A stretch of DNA of 64,000 nucleotides from Azonexus sp. (GCA_030696345.1 JAUYSK010000018.1:1-64000), one strand, 5' to 3'. Numbered from the stretch's first letter, positions 53,745-63,659 are shown. The notes: a model not told the origin generated them from the letters alone. A program made the numbers and translations.

Positions 53745-54592
53745 ATTTGAAAGCCTTGTTGGTGTTGCAGCCCGGACTCCTGATTCGATCCGGCACCCTT
53801 GTCTTGGGGGTGCTGATCACGCTGCTGGTGGGCTATATTCACATCGTGACCGGCCCGGCTTACGAGTTCCACGTTTTCTTTATCTTGCCGGTCCTGGTGG
53901 TCAGCTGGTTCAACGGCCAGCGGTTTGGCTACGGGCTGGCAGTGCTGGCTGTGGTCGAGTGGTTCATCGCCGACCGGTCATTGGCAGGCGATCAAGCAGA
54001 CGTCCTGCCCCTGCTTTTCAACAGCGCCATGCGTCTGACCATTTTCCTTTATGGCGCCTGGCTGCTCGGTGAAATGCGTCGTGTCCTGCTGCGCGAGTCG
54101 CGCATGGCAAGCGAGGACGCGCTGACGCAACTCCCCAACCGTCGCGAGTTCCATGAGCGCGGTCAACAGGCGTTCGCCCAGGCGCAGCGTCAAGGGGCGC
54201 CTTGCACCGCCGTGTTCATCGATCTCGATCGCTTCAAGGAGGTCAACGACACGCTGGGGCACGCCATCGGCGACACGCTGCTTATTGAGGTCTCGAGAAT
54301 TATTCGCGAACATGTCCGTGCCAGCGATATTCCTGGCCGTCTGGGTGGAGACGAGTTCGCTCTCCTGCTGCCGAACATGAATACTCAGGCAGCCTCCGGC
54401 TATGTCGAAAAATTGCGCCAGCGCCTGCTCGCAGTGACCAAAGAGAAAAACTGGCCGGTCACTTTCAGCATCGGCGTTGCCAGTTACCAAGTCGTGCCAC
54501 ATGATTTCGACACTCTGATCAAGCAAGCAGATGCGTTGATGTACGAGGTCAAGCGCAGTGGCCGTGATCGTGTCTTGCAACAGGAGTTTTGA
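53741..54592 (+). CDS. Membrane diguanylate cyclase (GGDEF)
   Basis: 283 residues from ATG 53741, overlapping the antiporter stop. Three N-terminal helices (about 15-105) resemble a DUF4118-like sensor. The GGDEF domain has DALTQLPNRREF, FIDLDRFKEVNDTLGHAIGD and an intact GRLGGDEFALLLP. An inhibitory I-site, RASD, sits five residues before GGDEF, so product inhibition is likely. Its coupling to the ion antiporter operon hints that c-di-GMP output is tied to ion or pH stress. Confidence 0.92.
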   Translation: MNLKALLVLQPGLLIRSGTLVLGVLITLLVGYIHIVTGPAYEFHVFFILPVLVVSWFNGQRFGYGLAVLAVVEWFIADRSLAGDQADVLPLLFNSAMRLTIFLYGAWLLGEMRRVLLRESRMASEDALTQLPNRREFHERGQQAFAQAQRQGAPCTAVFIDLDRFKEVNDTLGHAIGDTLLIEVSRIIREHVRASDIPGRLGGDEFALLLPNMNTQAASGYVEKLRQRLLAVTKEKNWPVTFSIGVASYQVVPHDFDTLIKQADALMYEVKRSGRDRVLQQEF

Positions 54593-54595
54593 CAA

Positions 54596-55117
54596 ATGAA
54601 CTGGCGACGGCTGATTCCCGGCCGTAAGGCGCTGCTTGCCAATCGCTGGCTGCAGTGGCTTGCGCCTTGGCTCGACCATCCGAAACTCTGGCACTGGTCG
54701 CGGCGAGGAGTAGCCATGGGGGTTGCCTTGGGTGTTTTTTTCGGCCTGCTGGTTCCGCTTGCCCAGATTCCGGTAACTGCTGCCGCCGCGATCGTATTGC
54801 GCGCCAATCTACCTGTGGCAGCAGCGAGTACGCTGATTACCAATCCGCTAACTTTCGCGCCACTCTATTACTCGGCCTATCGATTGGGCGGCTGGGTAAT
54901 CGGCGAAATAGCCATTCCGGCCGAAGATGCGGCGGCCACGAGTTGGCCAGAGGAAGATAAAAGCGCCCTGCAACGCATCAAGGCGCTTGGCAAGCCGCTG
55001 CTGGTCGGCTTGTCGATCATGGCTTGCCTGGCCGGAGTGATGACGTATTTGCTAGTCGATATTATTTGGCGCTGGCGAACGCGAAAGCGCTGGCGCAGTC
55101 GCGGCAAAGAATGCTGA
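54596..55117 (+). CDS. DUF2062 domain-containing membrane protein
   Basis: 173 residues. The N-terminal LDHPKLWHWSRRGVAMGVALGVFFGLLVPLAQIPVTAAAAIVLRANLPVAAASTLITNPLTFAPLYYSAYRLG is the DUF2062 signature. A further helix (KPLLVGLSIMACLAGVMTYLLVDIIWRW) precedes a basic tail. Function unknown. The start follows the GGDEF stop by 3 bp, so it is the probable last gene of the antiporter operon. Confidence 0.9.
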   Translation: MNWRRLIPGRKALLANRWLQWLAPWLDHPKLWHWSRRGVAMGVALGVFFGLLVPLAQIPVTAAAAIVLRANLPVAAASTLITNPLTFAPLYYSAYRLGGWVIGEIAIPAEDAAATSWPEEDKSALQRIKALGKPLLVGLSIMACLAGVMTYLLVDIIWRWRTRKRWRSRGKEC

Positions 55118-55255
55118 TCGCCGACCCGAAATCATGCAGTGCGTTGTAGCTACGAGGGTCAAAATTTCAATTGGCAATAGGGTGAGAAATTTGAGAATTC
55201 AAGACGGATATTTCCGTCTAACCCTTGATGCCACCATTCATGAAGGAGAACATCC

Positions 55256-56104
55256 GTGAATTCCGGTTCGAGCATTGAGCAAGATACCATCGTCGTTGCC
55301 ACTGATCTCAGCGCTGCAGCCAATATGGCGAGCGAGCAGGCCGCTCGCCTCGCACAACGCCTTGCAGCGCGGATCGTCCTTCTGCACATTTCTACGGGTA
55401 CGGGCGGAAATTCCGTTGAGGCCGAGTTGCTGTTTCAGCAGGCGCAAAGGTTGCGGGATAGCCTGCGACTCGAAGTCGAGGTGGAAGTTCGCCACGGCGA
55501 AGCAGCCGATGAAATCGTCGACTACCTTACTGCCTGCTCTGCACACCTCGTCGTAGTAGGCGAGCATGCCAAGGGTTGGCTGGCAGACATCTTTGTCGGG
55601 AGTACCGCATTGCGGGTATTGCATGAGGCGAATAGCCCCACGCTTCTTGCTCGCAGACCACTTACAGAGGATCGCCTGAAAATCCTCATCGCCAATGATT
55701 TCTCTGACAACTCCTTACGTGCTGCGAGAAACGCGTATTCACTCTTTCCATCTTCCGAATTCACGCTGCTGCACGCCTACCCTCAGCGAAAATTTGGCAT
55801 CATGCGGCTGGATGGCGAGCCTGAGCAAAAAATTGCGGATAGCCAAAATGCCTTGCTGGCGACGATTGCGGAAAAGGAAGAGGCTTTTCGTCACAAGCTG
55901 GAATTACCTGCGGACGCCAAGGTGTTTTGGAACGTAACTGGTGAAAACCCGGTGATGGCTATTCTGGAACACATCAAGAAAACCTCTCCGGATGTTTTGG
56001 TGATGGGAAAGCACAGCGGAAACGTTGTCGAAGAACGCTTGCTCGGTAGCGTGCCTCAGAAACTCCTCTATAACGCAAAGTGCAACATCCTCCTCGTGCC
56101 TTGA
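55256..56104 (+). CDS. Universal stress protein, tandem UspA domains
   Basis: 282 residues from GTG 55256 with AAGGAGAACATCC upstream. The first Usp domain (about 8-128) begins QDTIVVATDLSAAANMASEQAARLAQRL and ends VVGEHAKGWLADIFVGSTALRVLHEANSPTLLAR. The second (about 140-282) ends VLVMGKHSGNVVEERLLGSVPQKLLYNAKCNILLVP, with the G-x2-G-x9-G(S/T) nucleotide motif present in variant form in both. It is the intact counterpart of the broken Usp at 47.1 kb. Confidence 0.92.
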   Translation: MNSGSSIEQDTIVVATDLSAAANMASEQAARLAQRLAARIVLLHISTGTGGNSVEAELLFQQAQRLRDSLRLEVEVEVRHGEAADEIVDYLTACSAHLVVVGEHAKGWLADIFVGSTALRVLHEANSPTLLARRPLTEDRLKILIANDFSDNSLRAARNAYSLFPSSEFTLLHAYPQRKFGIMRLDGEPEQKIADSQNALLATIAEKEEAFRHKLELPADAKVFWNVTGENPVMAILEHIKKTSPDVLVMGKHSGNVVEERLLGSVPQKLLYNAKCNILLVP

Positions 56105-56593
56105 TCAAACCCGGCGAGGGGCTGGTCTGTTTTTTTTAGTATGCAACAGGGACATAGAAACTTGGATGGGCGATGATTTTCTATCCGGTGTACTCTCGTC
56201 CGCTTAGCGAAGAAAAGCAGCCCCTTAGCACACTAAGGGCGGATGACGGCTTTGGCCGACTTGAGACAGATGTATGGCAGATTAGAGCCGCTTATGGAAG
56301 GAATGAAACCAGTATTGACTTGCCATCCTTGCCAAGCTGACCACAGTCATTCACTCCACTAAACGCTATGAAAGCGAATTTTGTTCAGCCCGAAACGCAC
56401 TTGACAGAAGATGGCAAGATACTTTTCCATCAAGTTACGATGGCACTTGATTTGCGCTAGACATCGTAAAACAGGGGATTTGGGAGACTCGTCAAGTGAT
56501 GCGCCCTGCATACCATGAAAGTCATGAAGACATTCGATAGCGCCAGCAGCACCACCGTCTGCCAGAGGACGGGGATGTTGAATCCGAACAGGC
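56105..56593. other. 489-bp intergenic region, no supported gene
   Basis: AT-richer than its surroundings. A run of eight T (about 56131-56138) soon after the usp stop may aid termination, but no strong stem precedes it. A 7-bp stem CCCTTAG-CACA-CTAAGGG lies at 56222-56239 without a T-tail. Open frames on either strand are short and unconvincing. It may be decayed sequence. Confidence 0.4.
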
Positions 56594-57070
56594 TCACAGC
56601 CGGGCGATACCCTGATTGGCGACGGCCGGCAGCCAGGCGGAAATATGGCCGCGCCCGGGGATGGTCAGGTTGGGGGCGATTTCCGCCAGCGGGTAAAGGA
56701 CAAAGGCGCGCAGGTGCAGGCGCGGGTGCGGCAGGGTCAGGCGCGGCAGATCAAGCAACTGGTCGTTGAAGAGCAGCAGGTCGAGATCGAGGGCTCGTGG
56801 CCCGTTCTTTTCAGCGCGGATGCGGCCAAAGCGTTGTTCGACATCAAGCAGCGCATCAAGCAGTGCTTCCGGCGCCAGCGTGGTTTCCAGCTCGACAACG
56901 GCATTGACGAAATCAGGCTGGTTGATTATCCCGACCGGGGCCGTGCGATAGAGCGAGGAGCAATGGACGACGCGGCTTTCCGGCAGGTTGGAAAGGGCGC
57001 CAAAGGCAGCGCGGATCGTGTTTGCCGGGTCGCCGAGATTCGCCCCGAGAGCGATGTAGGCCTTGTTCAT
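56594..57070 (-). CDS. folK: 2-amino-4-hydroxy-6-hydroxymethyldihydropteridine pyrophosphokinase
   Basis: 158 residues from ATG 57070 (MNKAYIALGANLGDPANTIRAAF); the longer ORF start is in pcnB. SSLYRTAPVGIINQPDFVNAVVELET and the catalytic loop NGPRALDLDLLLFND are diagnostic. PHPRLHLRAFVLYPLAEIAP completes the domain. It pyrophosphorylates the pterin precursor of folate. The start overlaps the pcnB stop by 4 bp, the common pcnB-folK order. Confidence 0.95.
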   Translation of the reverse strand: MNKAYIALGANLGDPANTIRAAFGALSNLPESRVVHCSSLYRTAPVGIINQPDFVNAVVELETTLAPEALLDALLDVEQRFGRIRAEKNGPRALDLDLLLFNDQLLDLPRLTLPHPRLHLRAFVLYPLAEIAPNLTIPGRGHISAWLPAVANQGIARL

Positions 57071-58392
57071 TCGGCGACTTCGGTCGGCTTCTTGCGACGA
57101 CGGCGACGTTTCTTGTCGCCTGCCTGTTCCGGCATCAGCATTTCGGCGCGTTCTTCGCCATCGACGCTCTGGAAGCGGGTCCACCACTCGGCCAGTTCCA
57201 GATCGATTTCACCGGATTCGGCACGCAATACGAGAAAGTCGTAGCCGGCACGGAAGCGCGGCTGTTCGAGCAGCGAGTAGGGACGCTTGCCGGCGCGGGC
57301 TTCGAAGCGCGGCTGAAGGGCCCAGATGTCCTTGATGTCGCCGGCGATGCGCCGGGTGATGGCAAGCTTCTCGCCCTGGACGTCGAGCACGGTATCCATT
57401 GCCTGATAAAGCGCCGGAATCTTCGACTCACCCTTGGCTTTCATCTTTTCCCAATGCGCCAGCACTTCGTGCCAGAGCAGCGTGGCAAAGAGGAAGCCGG
57501 GGGAAATTCCCTTGTTCTGACGGACGCGGTTGTCGGTGTTGGCCAGCGACAGCATGACGAACTTCTCGCCCATTGGCTGTTCAAGGATGACGTCGAGCAG
57601 CGGCAACAGGCCGTGGTGCAGGCCTTCGTCACGCAACTGGGTGATGCATTTGACGGCGTGGCCGGAGGTCAGCAGCTTGAGCATTTCGTCGAACAGGCGG
57701 GCCGGCGGCACGTTTTCGAGCAGCACGGCCATTTCGCGGATCGGCTTGCTCGCCGCCGGGTCGATCAACAGTCCAAGCTTGGCGGCGAGGCGGACGGCGC
57801 GCAGCATGCGGACTGGATCTTCGCGATAGCGGGCGCGCGGCTCGCCGATCATGCGCAGGGTTTTCTGCTTGAGATCGCCGACGCCGTGGTGGTAGTCGAT
57901 TACCGCTTCGGTGATCGGGTCGTAATACAGCGCATTGGCGGTGAAATCGCGGCGGGCGGCATCTTCCGCCTGGCTGCCGAAAACGTTGTCGTGCAGCACG
58001 CGGCCATGTTCGTCGGTCTTCGTGTCGGCGCTCAGCGTGCCTCGGAAGGTGGTCACCTCCAGCGTTTCCTGGCCCATCATCACATGCACGATCTGGAAAC
58101 GGCGGCCGATGATGCGTGAACGGCGGAAGGCGCGGCGTACTTCTTCCGGTGTGGCATCAGTGGCGATGTCGAAATCCTTCGGCTCGGCGCCGATCAGCAG
58201 ATCGCGCACGGCACCGCCGACGACGAATGCCTTGTGGCCTTGCTGCTGCAGGGTTTCGCAGACGCGACGGCTGCCGATGCTGATGCGGTCGCGGGTGATG
58301 CCGTGGGTGGAGACGGGGATGACTGCTGGTTCGTGGTGGCTGGCCGTAGCCTTCTTGCCGCCAAAAACGCGGGAAATGAGTTTGCGGATCAC
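57067..58392 (-). CDS. pcnB: Poly(A) polymerase I
   Basis: 441 residues of the class II nucleotidyltransferase family. HKAFVVGGAVRDLLIGAEPKDFDIATDATPEEVRRAFRRSRIIGRRFQIVHV holds the catalytic DFD. YRDEPVR-type EDPVRMLRAVRLAAKLG and a C-terminal basic tail (DKKRRRRRKKPTEVAE) favour PcnB over CCA-adding enzyme. It adds poly(A) tails that mark RNA for decay. It leads the pcnB-folK operon. Confidence 0.94.
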   Translation of the reverse strand: MIRKLISRVFGGKKATASHHEPAVIPVSTHGITRDRISIGSRRVCETLQQQGHKAFVVGGAVRDLLIGAEPKDFDIATDATPEEVRRAFRRSRIIGRRFQIVHVMMGQETLEVTTFRGTLSADTKTDEHGRVLHDNVFGSQAEDAARRDFTANALYYDPITEAVIDYHHGVGDLKQKTLRMIGEPRARYREDPVRMLRAVRLAAKLGLLIDPAASKPIREMAVLLENVPPARLFDEMLKLLTSGHAVKCITQLRDEGLHHGLLPLLDVILEQPMGEKFVMLSLANTDNRVRQNKGISPGFLFATLLWHEVLAHWEKMKAKGESKIPALYQAMDTVLDVQGEKLAITRRIAGDIKDIWALQPRFEARAGKRPYSLLEQPRFRAGYDFLVLRAESGEIDLELAEWWTRFQSVDGEERAEMLMPEQAGDKKRRRRRKKPTEVAE

Positions 58393-58441
58393 GTATTACC
58401 GTTCAAGAGCGTCGCGAAGACGCTGCGGAAAAATGCGAATT

Positions 58442-59110
58442 CTACCGCAAAGTGATGATTTTCCAGCCCATTTCAGCGCTGTGCTGACGTAGTTTGTCAT
58501 CCGGATCAACGGCAATCGGCGTCTTGACCTTGCCCATCAGCGGCAGGTCGTTGTGCGAGTCGCTGTAGAAAAAGCTGTCCTCGAAACTGCCCCACCACAG
58601 ACCGAGCGATTCCAGCCAGCTTTCAACGCGTTCGATCTTGCCTTCGCGGAAGGACGGCGTGCCGCGCGGGCCACCGGAAAATGCTCCGTTTTGCATGTCC
58701 ACCGCAGCAGTCGTGCCGATCAGGTGTGGAATGCCGAATTCGCGGGCAATCGGGCCGGTGACGAAGCAATTGGTGGCGGTGACGATGGCGCACAGGTCGT
58801 GGCTGGCCAGGTGCTGATTGACCAGGGCGCGGGCCTGTTCGCCGATGATCGGGCGGATGTGGCGGGCCATGAATTCAGTGTGCCAGGCATCGAGCTCTGC
58901 ACGCGGATGGCGGGTCAGCGGGGCGAGCTGGAAGATCAGGAATTCGTAGATGTCCAGCGTGCCGGCCTTGTATTGCTCGTAGAACTCGATGTTCTTCGCT
59001 TCCTGCAGTTCGCGGTCGACGACGCCCTTGCTGATCAGGAATTGCGCCCATTCGAAATCGGAGTCGCCGATCAGCAGGGTGTTGTCGAGGTCGAAAAGAG
59101 CGAGGTTCAT
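58442..59110 (-). CDS. HAD-IB family hydrolase (SerB/CicA-like phosphatase)
   Basis: 222 residues. The HAD motifs are LALFDLDNTLLIGDSD (nucleophile Asp), VTATNCFVTGPIAREFG (motif II), a Lys in EGKIERVESWLE, and FYSDSHNDLPLMGKV (motif IV). This is the HAD-IB group of SerB and histidinol-phosphate phosphatases. The substrate is not set by sequence. Its start overlaps the hda stop by 4 bp, an arrangement common in betaproteobacteria. Confidence 0.92.
   Translation of the reverse strand: MNLALFDLDNTLLIGDSDFEWAQFLISKGVVDRELQEAKNIEFYEQYKAGTLDIYEFLIFQLAPLTRHPRAELDAWHTEFMARHIRPIIGEQARALVNQHLASHDLCAIVTATNCFVTGPIAREFGIPHLIGTTAAVDMQNGAFSGGPRGTPSFREGKIERVESWLESLGLWWGSFEDSFFYSDSHNDLPLMGKVKTPIAVDPDDKLRQHSAEMGWKIITLR
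58697..58709 (+). repeat. Dispersed 13-mer variant GTCCACCGCAGCA
   Basis: Inside the HAD gene, read on its strand as T-A-A-V-D. Identical variants occur at 9054-9066 (minus) and 20888-20900 (plus). Confidence 0.6.
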
Positions 59111-59760
59111 GCGTTGGCTTCCAGGTTGAGCAGTTCGCGCAGCAGCGGCAGGGTGACGGCGCGTTTGTGTTCGAGAGTGTAACGGTCGAGGGCGACGATG
59201 AAGGCCGACAACGTGCGCATGTCGCGCGGCGCGTGGCGCATCAGGTAATCGATGCTTTCCGGGCCGAGCTTGAGGGCGCGCTCCTTGGCCTGGGCGGCGA
59301 GGGCGGCAGCCTTTTCGGCATCGGAGAGCGGCAACAACCGGTAGATCAGTCCGGAGCCGAGGCGGGTCCGCAGGTCTTCGCGCAGCGCCAGATGCACCGG
59401 CGGCTGCGGTGCTGCGGTCAACAGCCTGCCACCGGCCATTTTCAGACGATTGAAATGATTGAACAGGGCGATCTGGCCGGCATCGTTCAGCGCATCGACA
59501 TGATCGACTGCCAGTTGTTCGGCCTCCGGGGCGGAGAAAAGCGCCGGATCAAGTGCTGCATCGATGTAAGCGAAACCGCTGGCCAGCAGCAGATGCGAGC
59601 ACCCCGAGCCGGCTTCGCCCCACAGGCAGAAGGAGAGGTCGGCGGGCGTGCCGGCCAGCCAGCCGGTCAGCGCGGCAATCGTTTCGGCATTGCCGCCGGG
59701 CACGAAGTTATCCAGCGTGGGCGGGCTTTCCGGCAGCAAATCTAGAATCAGCTGGCGCAT
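59107..59760 (-). CDS. hda: DnaA regulatory inactivator Hda
   Basis: About 217 residues from ATG 59760 (MRQLILDLLPESPPTLDNFVPGGN). The N-terminal QLILDL is a clamp-binding motif as in Hda, which with the DNA-loaded beta clamp stimulates DnaA-ATP hydrolysis. FCLWGEAGSGCSHLLLA is a Walker A form with an altered GKT (GCS), and LAVDHVDALNDAGQIALFNHFN corresponds to Walker B. LGPESIDYLMRHAPRDMRTLSAFIVALD contains the sensor 2 region. The degenerate Walker A is common in betaproteobacterial Hda. Confidence 0.92.
   Translation of the reverse strand: MRQLILDLLPESPPTLDNFVPGGNAETIAALTGWLAGTPADLSFCLWGEAGSGCSHLLLASGFAYIDAALDPALFSAPEAEQLAVDHVDALNDAGQIALFNHFNRLKMAGGRLLTAAPQPPVHLALREDLRTRLGSGLIYRLLPLSDAEKAAALAAQAKERALKLGPESIDYLMRHAPRDMRTLSAFIVALDRYTLEHKRAVTLPLLRELLNLEANA
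59410..59422 (-). repeat. Dispersed 13-mer GTTGACCGCAGCA, exact copy 6
   Basis: Inside hda and on the same strand as the gene, read as L-L-T-A-A-P. It is the only exact copy in minus orientation. Confidence 0.7.
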
Positions 59761-60147
59761 CAGTGCATCGGAATGAATCAGGGGCCGCGATTTTAGCATT
59801 TGTGGGGAATGCGGACGGCCGGCTTGAAACTGGCGGTATACGTGAGTACGGCGGGAATAGTCAGTGAGATTCATGACTTTGGGGATCAGTCTAGGTGATG
59901 CTATTCGCAGAGGGTGGTTTCTGAGTGGCCGCTCCTTTCATCGCTGCATCTCTCCCGGCATCAGGCAGTGCTTGGGGGCCTTTCGGAGGAATTCTCTGCG
60001 AATCGTGACGCCTGCCGGGCCAAAAGAGGCGATTGACTGCGGTGCCCCCGGCGTCGGTCATGGCCCCGGAGGCACGTTGGATTTCCCATCCTTGCGACAA
60101 CCGGGGGTGAGTTCCCGGCAGGATGGCGACAATCGCTGTCTTGGGCG
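59761..60147. other. 387-bp intergenic region between pit and hda
   Basis: Contains GC-rich runs that can fold (for example TGCCGGGCC and CCGGGGGTGAGTTCCCGG) but no T-tailed terminator and no convincing ORF on either strand. It should include the hda promoter. No recognised riboswitch pattern was seen. Confidence 0.4.
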
Positions 60148-61719
60148 TCAGGCGTGAACGACGCCGAAAATCATGTAGTAGATCATTGCGGCCAGTACGG
60201 CTGAGACCGGAACGGTGATGATCCAGGCAGCGGCAATCTTGAACAAGGCGGAGCGCTTGACCAGTTCGTGCCGATACACCCTGCGCATCTGCTTGCGTTC
60301 GTTTTTAGAAAAGCCTGTGCCGGCTGCCTGGGTCTTCAAGTCGTTCAGCAGCGCCTGTTTTTCCCGGACATTGGCCTGGGTAAACCGGGTCAGGAAGGCA
60401 TCGACGACCTCCTTATCGGCCCCGGGATGATGGTCACGGATTTCGTCAATCATCTGGGAGTAGCTTTTCTTGATGAATTCACGCAGGAAGCCGACGCCGA
60501 ACACCCCGCCCAGCGCGATGTGTGTCGAACTGACCGGCAAACCCAGTTGCGAGGCGATGATGACGGTCACAGCGGCTGACATGGCGATGCAGAAGGCCCG
60601 CATCTGGTCCAGTTCGGTAATCTCGCCGCCGACCGTGCGAATCAGTTTCGGGCCGTAGAGCGCCAAGCCAAGGGCGATGCCAATAGCACCCACCAACATC
60701 ACCCAGAGCGGAATGCCCGCCTTGCTGGATACGCTGCCCTGAGAGACCGTATCGGCAATGGCAGCAAGCGGGCCAATGGCATTGGCGACATCATTGGCAC
60801 CATGCGCAAAACTGAGCAGGGCGGCAGCAAAGATCAGCGGTACGGTGAACAGTGAGTTGATGCCCTCCTTGCTGTTGGGCAGTTTCGCGGCGCGCGAACG
60901 AACGGATGCACGCATGCCGTACCAGGTGGCGCCACCAATGGCTGCACCGATCAGGCTGGCCGTTAGAAAATCGACCTTCCACAACTTGTTCAGACCCTTG
61001 AGGATCAGGTAGGTGGTAAATGCAAAGGACATTAGCCCGATCAGGAGCGGCACGGTGCGCTGGGCGGCAGCGACCATGTCTGTCTGATAAGTGATGGAAC
61101 GCTTGATCCAGAAAAGAAAACCCGCCGCCACCAGGCCACCCATGACTGGTGAAATGACCCAGCTGGCGGCAATGCCGCCCAATGTCTCCCAGTTGGCGGC
61201 GGCCATGCCACCCGCTGCCACCCCTGCACCGAGAACCGCGCCGACGATGGAGTGTGTGGTGGAAACCGGCGCGCCTACTGCGGTTGCAAAATTCAGCCAC
61301 AGTGCAGCGGCCAGCAAGGCGGCTGTCATCATCCAGATGAAACGGTTACTGTCGGCAATGGCTGTCTGGTTGATGATGCCGCCGCGTATCGTTGAGACCA
61401 CATCGCCACCGGCGATCAGTGCGCCCAGCACTTCGAAAATCGCGGCAATGATGATGGCACCGGTCATCGTGATGGCACGCGAACCGACGGCCGGGCCAAC
61501 GTTGTTGGCGACATCGTTGGCACCGATGTTCATTGCCATGTAGCCGCCAATCATCGCCGCCGCCACCAGCATGATGCCCTGTGGCCCGGTGATGCCGATG
61601 CCCAGTGCAGTGTAGATCATGATGCAGACGACAAAGGTCAGACCCAGCCCGAAGCGGAAGAACTCGCGTTGTCCGCTTCGCGTAGCTTTTTCGATATCAG
61701 CAAAATCCTTGAATTCCAT
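60148..61719 (-). CDS. pit: PiT family inorganic phosphate transporter
   Basis: 523 residues and about 11 helices, with the duplicated PiT signature GGYMAMNIGANDVANNVGPAVGSRAITM near the N-terminus and SFAHGANDVANAIGPLAAIADTV in the second half. VGAPVSTTHSIVGAVLGAG and LPVSSTHIALGGVFGVG are the matching repeat motifs. A C-terminal cytoplasmic part (LNDLKTQAAGTGFSKNERKQMRRVYRHELVKRS) is followed by a final helix. It carries metal-phosphate by proton symport. A PhoB-box-like array lies 25 bp upstream in reverse orientation. Confidence 0.95.
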   Translation of the reverse strand: MEFKDFADIEKATRSGQREFFRFGLGLTFVVCIMIYTALGIGITGPQGIMLVAAAMIGGYMAMNIGANDVANNVGPAVGSRAITMTGAIIIAAIFEVLGALIAGGDVVSTIRGGIINQTAIADSNRFIWMMTAALLAAALWLNFATAVGAPVSTTHSIVGAVLGAGVAAGGMAAANWETLGGIAASWVISPVMGGLVAAGFLFWIKRSITYQTDMVAAAQRTVPLLIGLMSFAFTTYLILKGLNKLWKVDFLTASLIGAAIGGATWYGMRASVRSRAAKLPNSKEGINSLFTVPLIFAAALLSFAHGANDVANAIGPLAAIADTVSQGSVSSKAGIPLWVMLVGAIGIALGLALYGPKLIRTVGGEITELDQMRAFCIAMSAAVTVIIASQLGLPVSSTHIALGGVFGVGFLREFIKKSYSQMIDEIRDHHPGADKEVVDAFLTRFTQANVREKQALLNDLKTQAAGTGFSKNERKQMRRVYRHELVKRSALFKIAAAWIITVPVSAVLAAMIYYMIFGVVHA

Positions 61720-61743
61720 ACCCGCCCCGTCGCATTGTTATCA

Positions 61744-61794
61744 ATGTCACCATTTTGTCGCGAATTTGTAACCTAACTGTCATTTTACAGTAAC
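61744..61794 (+). promoter_or_regulatory. Five-heptamer PhoB-box-like array upstream of pit
   Basis: ATGTCAC, TTGTCGC, TTGTAAC, CTGTCAT and CAGTAAC occur at exact 11-bp steps (7-bp units with 4-bp spacers). The Pho box is built of CTGTCAT-like heptamers with the same 11-bp period. The units read on the plus strand, opposite to pit, and end 25 bp before the pit start. A -10-like GATAAC on the pit strand lies between them. This arrangement fits PhoB repression of a low-affinity transporter rather than activation. Confidence 0.65.
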
Positions 61795-62051
61795 AATCTA
61801 TCCGCACCGACGGGTTTTCGGAATGAAAAGAATGCAGGCCGGAGGCTCTTGCAGATACTGTGTATGCCAGAGCTACCAAGGCAATCAAGAAAAATGGCTG
61901 GCCGCTTCCATGGCAGAGGATCAAACATGAATGGGACTGAAAACTCGGGCCGCTGCTGGATTTTGAACACAACGTGCGTAATCAGCATGCTGCTGACCAG
62001 CGAATCGCAGCGCGCTGACTAGCTCTAATCGCTGCGAAGCTGTCCGTGGGG
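61795..62051. other. Intergenic stretch with no gene
   Basis: AT-richer sequence. The 91- and 67-codon minus-strand frames here have no recognisable motif, and one runs into the pit start. Nothing beyond the flanking regulatory array and terminator can be supported. Confidence 0.4.
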
Positions 62052-62072
62052 AAAAAGCCGACTGGCTTTTTT
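62052..62072. terminator. Rho-independent-type hairpin
   Basis: AAAAAGCC - GACT - GGCTTTTT plus one further T: 8-bp stem with A/T runs on both sides, able to act in either direction. No gene ends next to it, so it may be a remnant or serve a short transcript. Confidence 0.6.
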
Positions 62073-62079
62073 GGTCAGA

Positions 62080-62224
62080 TGCTGTTGAAAAACTTGCCTT
62101 CTGGCGAAAAGGGAGGCTCGGCCAAAAAATCGACCTTCAAAACCGCTCTATATTCGACGATCTAACATTCAGGGAAGGTTTTGACATACCTTGGGAAAAT
62201 GCCGTTTTGAGTTTTTCAACAGTA
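62080..62224. repeat. About 145-bp inverted-repeat-flanked segment, possible miniature element
   Basis: CTGTTGAAAAAC (62082-62093) and GTTTTTCAACAG (62211-62222) are perfect 12-bp inverted repeats enclosing AT-rich, non-coding sequence. No clear target duplication was found. The TGTTGAAAAAC ends resemble insertion sequence termini, but a family is not claimed. Confidence 0.5.
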
Positions 62225-62259
62225 TCGTCACTACGACCATTCGGTAGTGCCCCAAGATA

Positions 62260-62300
62260 AAAATTGGCGCATGACAGGCTGACTTGTCTGCGCCCATTTT
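62260..62300 (-). terminator. Probable tyrS terminator
   Basis: AAAATTGGCGCA pairs with TGCGCCCATTTT (one G-T mismatch), with an inner hairpin GACAGG/CTTGTC in the loop. On the minus strand it ends in TTTTTA, 16 bp after the tyrS stop. Confidence 0.65.
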
Positions 62301-62315
62301 GTTTTTGGTCTGGAT

Positions 62316-63590
<1,275 letters not shown>

Positions 63591-63659
63591 GGTGTTGCTC
63601 TCCACAAGACGGGGATGCCCGGCGCCGGGCGTCAGGAAACGCTAAAGGCCGGCATTTTA

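Noticed and set aside
57022-58119. 365-codon plus-strand ORF over pcnB
   Set aside because: Shadow of pcnB; the minus-strand frame has the catalytic nucleotidyltransferase motif.
61697-61972. 91-codon minus-strand ORF upstream of pit
   Set aside because: It runs into the pit start in another frame, crosses the PhoB-like array and resembles no protein.
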